From DHVE2 group archaeon (GTDB lineage: Archaea > Thermoplasmatota > Thermoplasmata > Thermoplasmatales > Aciduliprofundaceae), in NCBI GenBank assembly GCA_026993785.1, contig JALWRZ010000003.1:217754-281753 (forward strand): DNA of 64,000 nucleotides, in the 5' to 3' direction. Positions 53,931 through 63,100 of the stretch are shown here, piece after piece. The position numbers and the translations under genes are program-made. Numbering within the stretch: position 1 is the first letter of the stretch; the number at the start of each line of letters is the position of its first letter. The notes beneath the pieces were generated by a model, which saw only the letters and a program-made list of their open reading frames with translations, was not told the origin of the DNA and searched no databases.

Positions 53931-55454
53931 GTTAGAATCGGACCATGGTGGGATTGAAATTTATCATTATAAACCACAGTAATCTGGCGATTTACGGGAG
54001 TTAGAATCGGACCATGGTGGGATTGAAATTTTTGGTTATAAAACCATGTTGCTCAGCCCATCTTCTTAGTTAGAATCGGACCATGGTGGGATTGAAATAT
54101 CTGTCATGTTTACCGCCTCCTTTTTCTTAAAACTCTTTGTTAGAATCGGACCATGGTGGGATTGAAATCTCAGGAGGAAGTAGGAGGTGATAAAATGGGG
54201 AGATTGTTAGAATCGGACCATGGTGGGATTGAAATTCTGCTGGCAAGTATTTGCTTCTCTTCTTTGCGTCCTTAGTTAGAATCGGACCATGGTGGGATTG
54301 AAATTAAATAGCGGTGATGGGTGGTTTCATGGCAATATATATTGTTAGAATCGGACCATGGTGGGATTGAAATATGTGAGGATGTAGGGGTACTCCATCA
54401 TCTCCAGCCCGTTAGAATCGGACCATGGTGGGATTGAAATTGTGTATGTTTTGATATAATCACTAACATTCGAATTTGTGTTAGAATCGGACCATGGTGG
54501 GATTGAAATATAGATGAACATATTTGGATTCGTGACCACGAAAGTAGTTAGAATCGGACCATGGTGGGATTGAAATAGTGGGAAATCCTCGGGGATCCGG
54601 TAGCGGAGAAGGTAGTTAGAATCGGACCATGGTGGGATTGAAATAGGTCGACTTCTGGACGGAAGCAATTACTATATCAAGTTAGAATCGGACCATGGTG
54701 GGATTGAAATCTTCTTCTTTGCGCCTCACCTCTATCCCCTCCTGCTCTGTTAGAATCGGACCATGGTGGGATTGAAATGATGGTGTAGTTACTATCCCGT
54801 TGGTTGGAGTTACTAAGTTAGAATCGGACCATGGTGGGATTGAAATTTGGAAATTCTGTGGTTCAGGTTGGGGTATTTACCCGTTAGAATCGGACCATGG
54901 TGGGATTGAAATTTCCATGTTCCATTTGATGCAACTATCATGGCATGACCGTTAGAATCGGACCATGGTGGGATTGAAATAAATGTGAGGATATGCCTAT
55001 CCTTATTGCTCTCTCTAGTTAGAATCGGACCATGGTGGGATTGAAATAATATCTTAAGCATTCCCATTTATATCCCCCTCTTTTTGTTAGAATCGGACCA
55101 TGGTGGGATTGAAATAAAAATCCTCCAAGCTACTTTACTCACAGGAAGGCGTATGTTAGAATCGGACCATGGTGGGATTGAAATATAACTCGTGGCTAGA
55201 TAACAAGCATATGTGGGAAGGTTAGAATCGGACCATGGTGGGATTGAAATTATCTATATTTTCTTGCGGTGTTGGAAAAATAGATAAATGTTAGAATCGG
55301 ACCATGGTGGGATTGAAATCTATGTATTTTTGCCATATTAATCACCCTTATTTGGAAGTTAGAATCGGACCATGGTGGGATTGAAATTTTTATCGAGTTT
55401 CACGGCGTATGCATAACGTCTATGGTTAGAATCGGACCATGGTGGGATTGAAAG
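53931..55454 (+). CRISPR. CRISPR array, 23 repeats of 30 nt, 22 spacers
   Basis: The repeat begins GTTAGAATCGG, has the palindrome ACCATGGT at its centre and ends GGGATTGAAAT. Repeat starts: 53931, 54000, 54069, 54139, 54206, 54275, 54344, 54411, 54480, 54547, 54615, 54681, 54749, 54817, 54883, 54951, 55018, 55086, 55155, 55221, 55290, 55358, 55425. Spacers are 36-40 nt and all differ. All repeats are identical by eye except the last, which ends AAAG, so this is the old end. AATC and GATT flank the centre as an imperfect inverted repeat. No cas gene is in the window. The array ends next to the stop codon of the K+ channel gene. Confidence 0.99.
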
Positions 55455-55456
55455 AA

Positions 55457-55825
55457 TCATCTTTTTTGCCTGTTTATCTCTTGCAATCCTCTATTTATGG
55501 CGTTGATGGCGGCAGCCACCATTATGCCGGTGAGAAGCATACCGGTTATGGGAAGCACTATAGCGCATACGATTTTACCAATAGGGGTATTGGGCACTAT
55601 ATCCCCATAACCTACAGTAAATGCAGAAATGAATGCAAAATATATCCCGTTCCACAGCGAGAGTCTCTCTACCAGAGAGAGTAATAACCCCATCAGAATT
55701 ATGAAGATGAAAAGAGTTATCACTATTTTTCGCAGTACATAGATTACCTTGAGAAATATCCCAAAGAAGGTTCTGAAGCCTATGGGTTCGAATTTTTCCA
55801 TATCCTCTCTAAATTTTTCGGCCAT
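55457..55825 (-). CDS. Two-helix potassium channel
   Basis: A 122-residue pore protein: first helix about 30-55 (KIVITLFIFIILMGLLLSLV), pore helix and selectivity filter SAFTVGYGDIVP, second helix (GKIVCAIVLPITGMLLTGIMVAAAI). This is the minimal KcsA-like topology, with no RCK domain. It likely sets membrane potential or K+ flux. AGGGGG 7 nt before ATG 55825 favours this start; a GTG at 55831 would overlap the MFS stop. Same operon as the exporter upstream. Confidence 0.88.
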   Translation of the reverse strand: MAEKFREDMEKFEPIGFRTFFGIFLKVIYVLRKIVITLFIFIILMGLLLSLVERLSLWNGIYFAFISAFTVGYGDIVPNTPIGKIVCAIVLPITGMLLTGIMVAAAINAINRGLQEINRQKR

Positions 55826-55827
55826 CT

Positions 55828-57369
55828 TCACACCCCCTTACGCTGCTTAGATCCTTCAGGCAGCCAGATGGAGAGGATAGCACCGATGAGCAAGGCGAAG
55901 ATCATGAAGAGCATGGCGGATTTCATAGCATTGGCGAGGGCCCAGCGTGAAAGTTCTTGGACCGCAGGCACATATTGGGGTGGAATTTCCAGATGCTCCT
56001 GTTTCATACGGATAATCCACTCAATCACCTTTTGCTTTATTTCCTCTTTTGTCATATCTGGAAAATAATTGGATTCGTAAATCCTGCGAGCAATATTGTT
56101 AATCATTCCCAGCACAAGAACTGCGCCAATGAACGCGGTACCCAAGCTCATACCTAACTGTTTCTGAGAGTTGAACACTCCCGAAGCCTCAGCCTCTTCA
56201 TCTCTTGAGGCGCCGGTCATTGCCAGATTGGTTATCTGTGAGAATATGAGGCCGAGACCTGTGCCATAGAACGCCAAACCTGGCGCAAGAGAGCATCCGT
56301 TTGCGGTGGGTGAGAAAGTAAAGAAAAGAAGAAGTAAGCCCACAAAGGCAAAGGCGATTCCTAGTTGTATGATTCTCTTTGGAGATATGTATTTCAGAAA
56401 CTTCTGGCCGTATATGGAGAAGATAAACATCATAATAGAAAGGGGTACCACGGATAATCCTGTATTCATGGCGTTGTATCCTGCAACATTTTGAAGGAAA
56501 ACGGGAATGGTAAACATAAGACCGGCAAGGGTGATTTGAAAGAAAATACTCACCAGGTTGCCTACCACAAAAACCTTGGACTTGAAGAGTTTAAGATTAA
56601 TTAGAGGGTCTTTACCTAGCCGAATCCTTCGCCTTTCGTAGAATACAAAGCCTATAAGGGTTAGAATTCCTAGGGTAAGGATACCTATAACTGGAGGCTC
56701 GCCTAGGGGATCTATGAGCAATACAGAGAGGGTTATCATGAATAGCCCAAGCCCCACAAGCAGCGCACCGCCTATGTCAAGCTTTATTTTACGAGCGGGG
56801 GGATAGTCTCGCAAGATTCTCATTTTGATAAACATACCCACCACAATAAAGGCTTCCGTCCCGAATCCAAGACGCCAGGTGAGATAGGTTGTGAATGCTC
56901 CACCGATGATGGGTCCAAAAGCAGCAGCGGCTCCTGCTATAGCGCCCCATACAGCGAAGGCAAAGCCACGATCTTTACCAAAATATTCCTTTGTGATATA
57001 AGTTATGGTGACTGGCATCATCATAGCTGCACCAATACCTTCAAGAATGGACCAGCCTATTATTAGAATCAGGAGATTTGGTGCCAGAGCAGCCATGCTT
57101 GTTCCAACACCGTAAATTGCCAGCCCTACCACGAAGACTTTTTTAGTGCCCCATATATCTGCCATCTTCGCCCCCACAATCATAAAAGCGGCCATTACCA
57201 AGGTATAGAGAGCAATTGCAAATTGAATACCACTTACCGTAGTATTTAGGTCTCTAACAAGGGCTGAGATGGACACATTCATCATGGTCATATCAATGGT
57301 CATAATGAACATGGCAAAACTCATCATATAGAGGACTCCCCATTTACCTCGATGTGCGGGCTTTTTCAT
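55828..57369 (-). CDS. MFS multidrug exporter, DHA2 (EmrB/QacA) type
   Basis: A 513-residue membrane protein with about 14 helices. The start MMSFAMFIMTIDMTMMNVSI matches the DHA2 motif D1 (LDxTIVNVALP-like); motif A-type loop KMADIWGTKKVF; antiporter motif C in AAFGPIIGGAFTTYLTWRLGF. It probably exports toxic compounds in exchange for protons. The K+ channel gene begins at or just beyond its stop codon, so the two are co-expressed. Confidence 0.9.
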   Translation of the reverse strand: MKKPAHRGKWGVLYMMSFAMFIMTIDMTMMNVSISALVRDLNTTVSGIQFAIALYTLVMAAFMIVGAKMADIWGTKKVFVVGLAIYGVGTSMAALAPNLLILIIGWSILEGIGAAMMMPVTITYITKEYFGKDRGFAFAVWGAIAGAAAAFGPIIGGAFTTYLTWRLGFGTEAFIVVGMFIKMRILRDYPPARKIKLDIGGALLVGLGLFMITLSVLLIDPLGEPPVIGILTLGILTLIGFVFYERRRIRLGKDPLINLKLFKSKVFVVGNLVSIFFQITLAGLMFTIPVFLQNVAGYNAMNTGLSVVPLSIMMFIFSIYGQKFLKYISPKRIIQLGIAFAFVGLLLLFFTFSPTANGCSLAPGLAFYGTGLGLIFSQITNLAMTGASRDEEAEASGVFNSQKQLGMSLGTAFIGAVLVLGMINNIARRIYESNYFPDMTKEEIKQKVIEWIIRMKQEHLEIPPQYVPAVQELSRWALANAMKSAMLFMIFALLIGAILSIWLPEGSKQRKGV

Positions 57370-57435
57370 AATTTAGAAAGATATACCTCATCCCTTATTT
57401 ACTTTTACTTCGTAAAGAGACTGAGAAATAAATAC

Positions 57436-58119
57436 TTAGAGATTTGCGAGGATGCATTCTCCAAAGTGATGTGCAATTTTCTTGCAAATCTCTCTCAAGA
57501 AGGGTTCAGGGTGAGGACTCAGATTGCGAAACTCAGGATTGAGAGTACCATTTTGTGTTGAATACTGCTGAATCACATACCTTTTTGCGCCAGAAAGCCA
57601 AGAAGCTATTTCTTCGAAATCCTCTTGATTGAGCAGAGGGACCGCTGTAGTGCGAAACTCGTAATCTCTGGCCTTATTTCTTATGAGAGATATGCTCTCC
57701 TCTATTTTTCTCATGTTCACCTGCACTCCTGAGAGCTCTGAATAGCGATGAGGAGGGGCCTTAATGTCCATGGCTACATAGGAAAGATAAGGTAGAGAAT
57801 CTCGGAGTATGTCGGGGTTAGTGCCGTTGGTATCCAGCTTAACTTTGGTTATTTTGCTCAGTTCCCGGATGAAGAGGGGCAGATCGGGATGTATAGTAGG
57901 CTCCCCTCCCGTTATGCACACACCATCTATCCATTCTCTCAGTTCTTCAATTCTTCGCAGCACATCCTCGGGGTTCAAGAATCTATCCTGCCTCTGAATG
58001 ACCAGTGCGTAGTTGTGGCAGAAGGGACAGCGCATGTTGCAGCCGTAGGTAAATATTGTGGCTACGAGCTTGCCACGCCAGTCCACGAAAGACTCGGGAA
58101 GTAACCCTGCGATTAGCAT
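57436..58119 (-). CDS. nrdG: Anaerobic ribonucleotide reductase activating enzyme
   Basis: Radical SAM activase that places the glycyl radical on NrdD. Cluster motif CNMRCPFC at about 27-34, followed by CITGGEPTIHPDL and VKLDTNGTNP. 227 residues, typical for the archaeal type. It starts 4 nt after the nrdD stop, so the two form an operon and function together. Confidence 0.92.
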   Translation of the reverse strand: MLIAGLLPESFVDWRGKLVATIFTYGCNMRCPFCHNYALVIQRQDRFLNPEDVLRRIEELREWIDGVCITGGEPTIHPDLPLFIRELSKITKVKLDTNGTNPDILRDSLPYLSYVAMDIKAPPHRYSELSGVQVNMRKIEESISLIRNKARDYEFRTTAVPLLNQEDFEEIASWLSGAKRYVIQQYSTQNGTLNPEFRNLSPHPEPFLREICKKIAHHFGECILANL

Positions 58120-58123
58120 GATA

Positions 58124-59998
58124 TCACATTAGAATCAGCTGTATATTTTCCTCCTTCTTGAGAGGCGTCCTCGTAATTTCCGGCTCTGCAACGTTCTTAG
58201 CAATTTCTCTGTAAACTTTCCAGCGGCCTTCCATGGCATTGAGATTGAACTCTATCCGCATCTTGAACTCTTCCTTTTTCCCGTTGTTCCAAGCTTCCAC
58301 AGGCCTGAAGTAACCTACAACGCGGGAATATACCTCGGTTTTTGCACCGCAGTATGGACACTGCCAATGCTCTCCTGCAATATAGCCGTGCTGTGGGCAT
58401 ATGGAGAAGGTAGGTGTGAGCGTAAAGTATGGTATCTTTGTATTCTCAGCTATCTTCTTTGCCAGAGATTTTGCACTCTCTGCGCTTATCTTCTCGCCTA
58501 AATAAGCATGGAAAACCGTGCCTCCTGTGTAAAGGGTCTGTAGAACCTCCTGATGTGCAAGGGCTTCGATAATACTTACCTTGTAATCCGCAGGTAGCCA
58601 GGTGGAGTTAGTTAGGTATGGTTCACTCTCTCCAGATACATAGATATCGGGATATATCTCCTTATCAAGGCGAGCAAGGCGATAGGATGCCCCCTCGGCC
58701 GGAGTTGCCTCAAGATTGTAGAGATTTCCCGTTTCTTCCTGATATTGCCTGAGAACTTCTCTCATAAATTTGAGGGTTCTGATTGCGAATATCAGACCTT
58801 CTTTTTCGTAGATTCCGTAGCCGAATAGGTTCATAAGCGCCTCGTGCATTCCTATTAATCCTATGGTGGAGAAATGGTTGTTGAAATGTCCAAGGTAAAT
58901 CTTTGTAAACGGAAGGAGTCCTCTGCGAAGATTATCTTTTATCACTTTCCTCTTTATCTCAAGGCTCTCCTTTGCCAAGTCCATGTATTTGAGAAGCAGC
59001 TCGAAGAATTCATCCTCATCTTTAGCCTCGTATCCCAGACGATTCAGGTTTATGGTTACTACCCCAATAGAGCCTGTGAGCTCACCGGAGCCAAATAGTC
59101 CGTTGCCCCTACTGCGTAGCTCTTCAAGGTTAAGTTGAAGACGACAGCACATAGCCCGGATGCTCCTGGGATCTAAGTCGCTACCTATATAATTCTGGAA
59201 ATAGGGGATTCCGTATTTCGCGGTCATCTGGAAAAGGAGTGCGGCTATCTCACTATCCCAATCAAAATCTGGAAGAAGATTATAGGTTGGTATGGGAAAT
59301 GTGAATATGCGGCCATTGGCATCGCCCTCCATCATGATTTCTATAAACGCTCGATTAAGCATGTCCATCTCTTCTTGGAACTCGTCGTAGGTGGCACTTA
59401 TTTCCTTTCCGCCCACCACAGCATGTTCTCTCCCCAGATCATCAGGTGGCACAAGGTCAAAGGTGAAATTGGTAAAGGGTGTTTGAGAGCCCCAGCGTGA
59501 TGGGATATTCAGCCCGTAGACGAGACGCTGCATGTTCTGCTTCACTTCATGGTAGGAGAGCTTATCTACCTTGATAAATGGTGCTAAATATGTGTCCACG
59601 CTGCTAAACGCTTGTGCACCGGCAAATTCCATCTGCATCGTCCCAAGGAAATTTATTATTTGCGCCACAGCAGTATCGAGATGTTTGGGTGCCCTTGCAT
59701 TAATTTTACCAGGCACTCCACCAAATCCCCGCAGCAACAGATCCTTAAGATACCATCCTGCACAGTATGGAATAATGCCAAAGGGAAGATCATGAATATG
59801 GAAATATCCCTTACGGTGTGCCTCTGCGATTTCTGGGGTGTAAATGTGATTCAGAGTATATTCGCTTATCAGCTCACCTGCGGCATGGAGCATGAGCCCT
59901 GAGAAGGAATAACCCGTGTTGCTGTTTTCCCTCACTCTCCAGTCGCTTCCGCTGATATATCCTTCCACTACCTCCTTCACGAGCATAAAATGATTCAT
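58124..59998 (-). CDS. nrdD: Anaerobic ribonucleotide reductase (class III)
   Basis: Oxygen-sensitive reductase working by a glycyl radical. Core blocks: GYFHIHDLPFGIIPYCAGW, RWGSQTPFTNFTFD, GELTGSIGVVTINLNRLG. C-terminal zinc site: SICPQHGYIAGEHWQCPYCG, where one of the four usual Cys appears to be His. Glycyl radical loop: SRVVGYFRPVEAWNNGKKEEF is close to the consensus RVxGYxxPVxxWN. 624 residues: the N-terminal ATP cone found in many NrdD proteins is absent. nrdG follows directly. Confidence 0.94.
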   Translation of the reverse strand: MNHFMLVKEVVEGYISGSDWRVRENSNTGYSFSGLMLHAAGELISEYTLNHIYTPEIAEAHRKGYFHIHDLPFGIIPYCAGWYLKDLLLRGFGGVPGKINARAPKHLDTAVAQIINFLGTMQMEFAGAQAFSSVDTYLAPFIKVDKLSYHEVKQNMQRLVYGLNIPSRWGSQTPFTNFTFDLVPPDDLGREHAVVGGKEISATYDEFQEEMDMLNRAFIEIMMEGDANGRIFTFPIPTYNLLPDFDWDSEIAALLFQMTAKYGIPYFQNYIGSDLDPRSIRAMCCRLQLNLEELRSRGNGLFGSGELTGSIGVVTINLNRLGYEAKDEDEFFELLLKYMDLAKESLEIKRKVIKDNLRRGLLPFTKIYLGHFNNHFSTIGLIGMHEALMNLFGYGIYEKEGLIFAIRTLKFMREVLRQYQEETGNLYNLEATPAEGASYRLARLDKEIYPDIYVSGESEPYLTNSTWLPADYKVSIIEALAHQEVLQTLYTGGTVFHAYLGEKISAESAKSLAKKIAENTKIPYFTLTPTFSICPQHGYIAGEHWQCPYCGAKTEVYSRVVGYFRPVEAWNNGKKEEFKMRIEFNLNAMEGRWKVYREIAKNVAEPEITRTPLKKEENIQLILM

Positions 59999-60186
59999 AC
60001 GCTTCCCCTATAAATTAATTTTTTTGAGCAGACATGATCAGAAACTTGATAAAATAAACTTTAAAAAAATCAATTTTATTTGAATATATCATAATCATTT
60101 GTAGGAGTGGGCTTTAAAAGATGAAAAAAGATAAATATCTGAATTTACATATGCATCATTACCCAAGTAAAAGTGGGGGATGTAGA

Positions 60187-63100
60187 ATGAAGGTGAAGAG
60201 TTATAAGAAATATGTGAGTATAGCGATTGCTATGCTTACAGTGCTTACAGTGTTTTCAGTGATTTCCCTGGCTCAAGCAGCTCCTATAAATAAAAGCCTG
60301 AGTAGTACAAATATGCCCCTCACACAGACATTCAGGTTGAATATCAATGATGTTCACTACGTTTCCGGTCCCAACGGACACTATGTTGTAGTGAAGGGCC
60401 TTAGATTACTGGAAATGCCAGGTAAGCCACCTGTTCCTGTGAAGGTATTTACCTTTGAGCTGCCCAAGTTCTCGAAGGTTCTGAGAGTGAATGTGGATAT
60501 TGGGGGTGTGCAGAGCTATGGTAAAGTGAAGATATCGCCCTCTCCTGTGCCCATGCCAAAGTCTGGCAAGGGCTATCCTGCGGGATATGCACCACCAGCC
60601 TATGATACCCGCGTGTACAGTAAAAACGCGTATTACCCCACCAAGGAATACGATTACACTGTAGCTAGAGGCATCGGTAAGACAATGGTATATGTGTACC
60701 TTTATCCTGTGAGATACAATCCTGTAACAAAGGATGTGAAATTGATAACAGAGGCAAAGGTAAGCGTTAGCTATGTTACAGCGAAGCCCAAGGGCACAGC
60801 GCCCATAGATGTAGAGAATATCATTATAACCTCACCGATGCTTAAGGAGCAGGCTCAAAGGCTCGCGGATTTCCATAACTCCACAGGTACAACTTCCTGG
60901 GTGGTTACCACAGATTGGATAGCGGCCAATTTTGAGCCGGCTACTACTCCACCATACGATGGATATGCCAATGACACAACATATTTCTACAAGGAATTAG
61001 GTACTGCGCTACCCCTTATTAAGGATGTGATTCACGGGTACAATTATACCCTCGCAAGAAAGATAGTTGCATTCCTGCAGAATGAGACCTATGGAAATAA
61101 TGTGACGTACATCACGCTATTTGGAAACGCCATGATGGTACCTCCAAGCTATTACTGGGTAGATCAGTTCCATTATCTCCTGGCGTATCTCGGTATACCT
61201 GGGTATGATATGTACGATGCCTGGATACCCACTGATGCCTTCTATGCCTCTCCGGATTACACATCAACGTACTTTGATTTTGAGCCTAACTTCTTCGTGG
61301 GAAGACTTCCTGTTAATCCCCTTACCGCGAAAGCTGTGGTGGATAAGATAATCTATTACGCCAATCACAAGAGTGGAATAGTGAATGTCACACTCTCTGG
61401 AGGACAGGTATTCGAGACGCCCTATTTCCTGGGTGAAACAGGTGTTCTGGAGCCGGTGAACTATGGCTGGCTGGATGGTTTGAAGCTTACCGAGTATTTC
61501 CATACTCTCAGGAACTATACCTATGATAATTTCGTGAAGATGATGAAGAACAGCGATATGATTATAGAGATCACTCATGGCTCCGGTTTCTCCTTCTGGC
61601 ATCACAACGATGATATAAATGCTTGGGATTTCAGCATGAATGCCTCCTATGGTTCTCTGCCCATCTATGTATCCGGCTCCTGCCTTAACGGTGCGTGGGA
61701 TGAAGAGGTCTATCCATCGGAATTTGCCATGGGAATAAACGGTGGGACATCAATTGCGGAGAAGATGCTCTACACTCCGGATGGAATAATTGCATATTTC
61801 GGAGGAGATAGAGAAGCCTACGGAAGCACCGCTGCTTATTTTGTGAATGGTACTCTTTATACGCCTAACAACTATGGGGATCTTATAACCGAGACGGGTA
61901 CAGGATATGCATATAATGCCGCGCTACAGACCTACGGGTACGTCACCCTGGGTATGCTTTACTCCAATGCTCTGAGCTTCTACAATATGGTAATTGGACC
62001 TGCGCTGCATGTGATAGATCCCTGGCAGTATTTCAACTGGAACCTGTGGCAGAGATCCTACTTTGAATTCTCAGGACTTGGAGATCCAGCGCTTCAGGTG
62101 GCTGGCTCTGCAGGTAGTAATCCTGCCTATAATCCGCCTGAGGTGGAAATACCCAACGCAGTTTACAATGCCAATAGCGTGCCTGTAATTCATAGAGGCC
62201 AGCCGGTGAGTGTGGATATCAAAACTGATTCGCCTACAGTAAAGGTAGAGCTCCTCTACTTAGAGCAGGATTCATCCACCGGAACACCTGCGTATTATGA
62301 TTTCATCCTGGATACTCAGAAGTTGACTCCTCAATCTACGGAGAATGGTGTGAATAAATTCACGTATACCTTCACTCCACAGCGTGAGGGAACATACATC
62401 CTATCAGTGTATGGAGAGGATGGTAAGAATACGCGCTTCTACATGGTTTGTGGCATACCTTCTCTGCCAGGTATAAGCGTAAATATAGAGAAGAATGTGG
62501 CAAAGCATCCGTATTCTGCACCAAGAGCGATGAGGTCTCCTGGGGTAGATGTGGAGATCCTCACCCTCCTAGATTACGGAGACGTGGCCTTCGGTAAAGT
62601 CACCAATGTTACCGCGGTGCTCTACAATGCAGGAAATGAAACGGCGAATAACATAGTTGTGCACTTCTATCTTGAGAATTATGTGCTGGCAATACAGCAG
62701 GCAAATCTAAGCGCTCCTCTGGTGTGGCTGGGTAATGCAACCCTGGTCTCTCTGGCACCTGGTGAAGTTGCCTATGTGACCATACCTTGGAAAGCTGTAA
62801 ATCTTATACCCCTCGGCTTGGATCCCACCAATTCCTCGGCAAGATGGCAGTATTTGGTGGCTAATGCAGAAGTTCCTGGTGATGTTAATCCGAATAATAA
62901 CGCAAATCTCGCACTCTTCCATGTGCATCTACCTGTAGATGTATGGGTGCAGAAGGTATTCTTGGGCAGCGATCCTGCTGTTGGAATAGCCAACACTATA
63001 ACATTTGAGATATCCAATATAGGAACCAGTGATACTGCAGTTGCCAATGTGACAGTTATGGATGCCTATGGAGTTATAGATACCCTTCAGGTCACTCTTG

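Noticed and set aside
54345..54410. Idea that spacers target genes in this window
   Set aside because: No spacer was seen to match any stretch of the 64 kb by eye; a full search is needed, but there is no evidence of self-targeting here.
54345..55067. Open frames on the minus strand through the CRISPR array coding for repeats of FQSHHGPILT
   Set aside because: They are translations of the CRISPR repeats and spacers. The period equals the repeat unit and spacers differ freely, so no protein is under selection.
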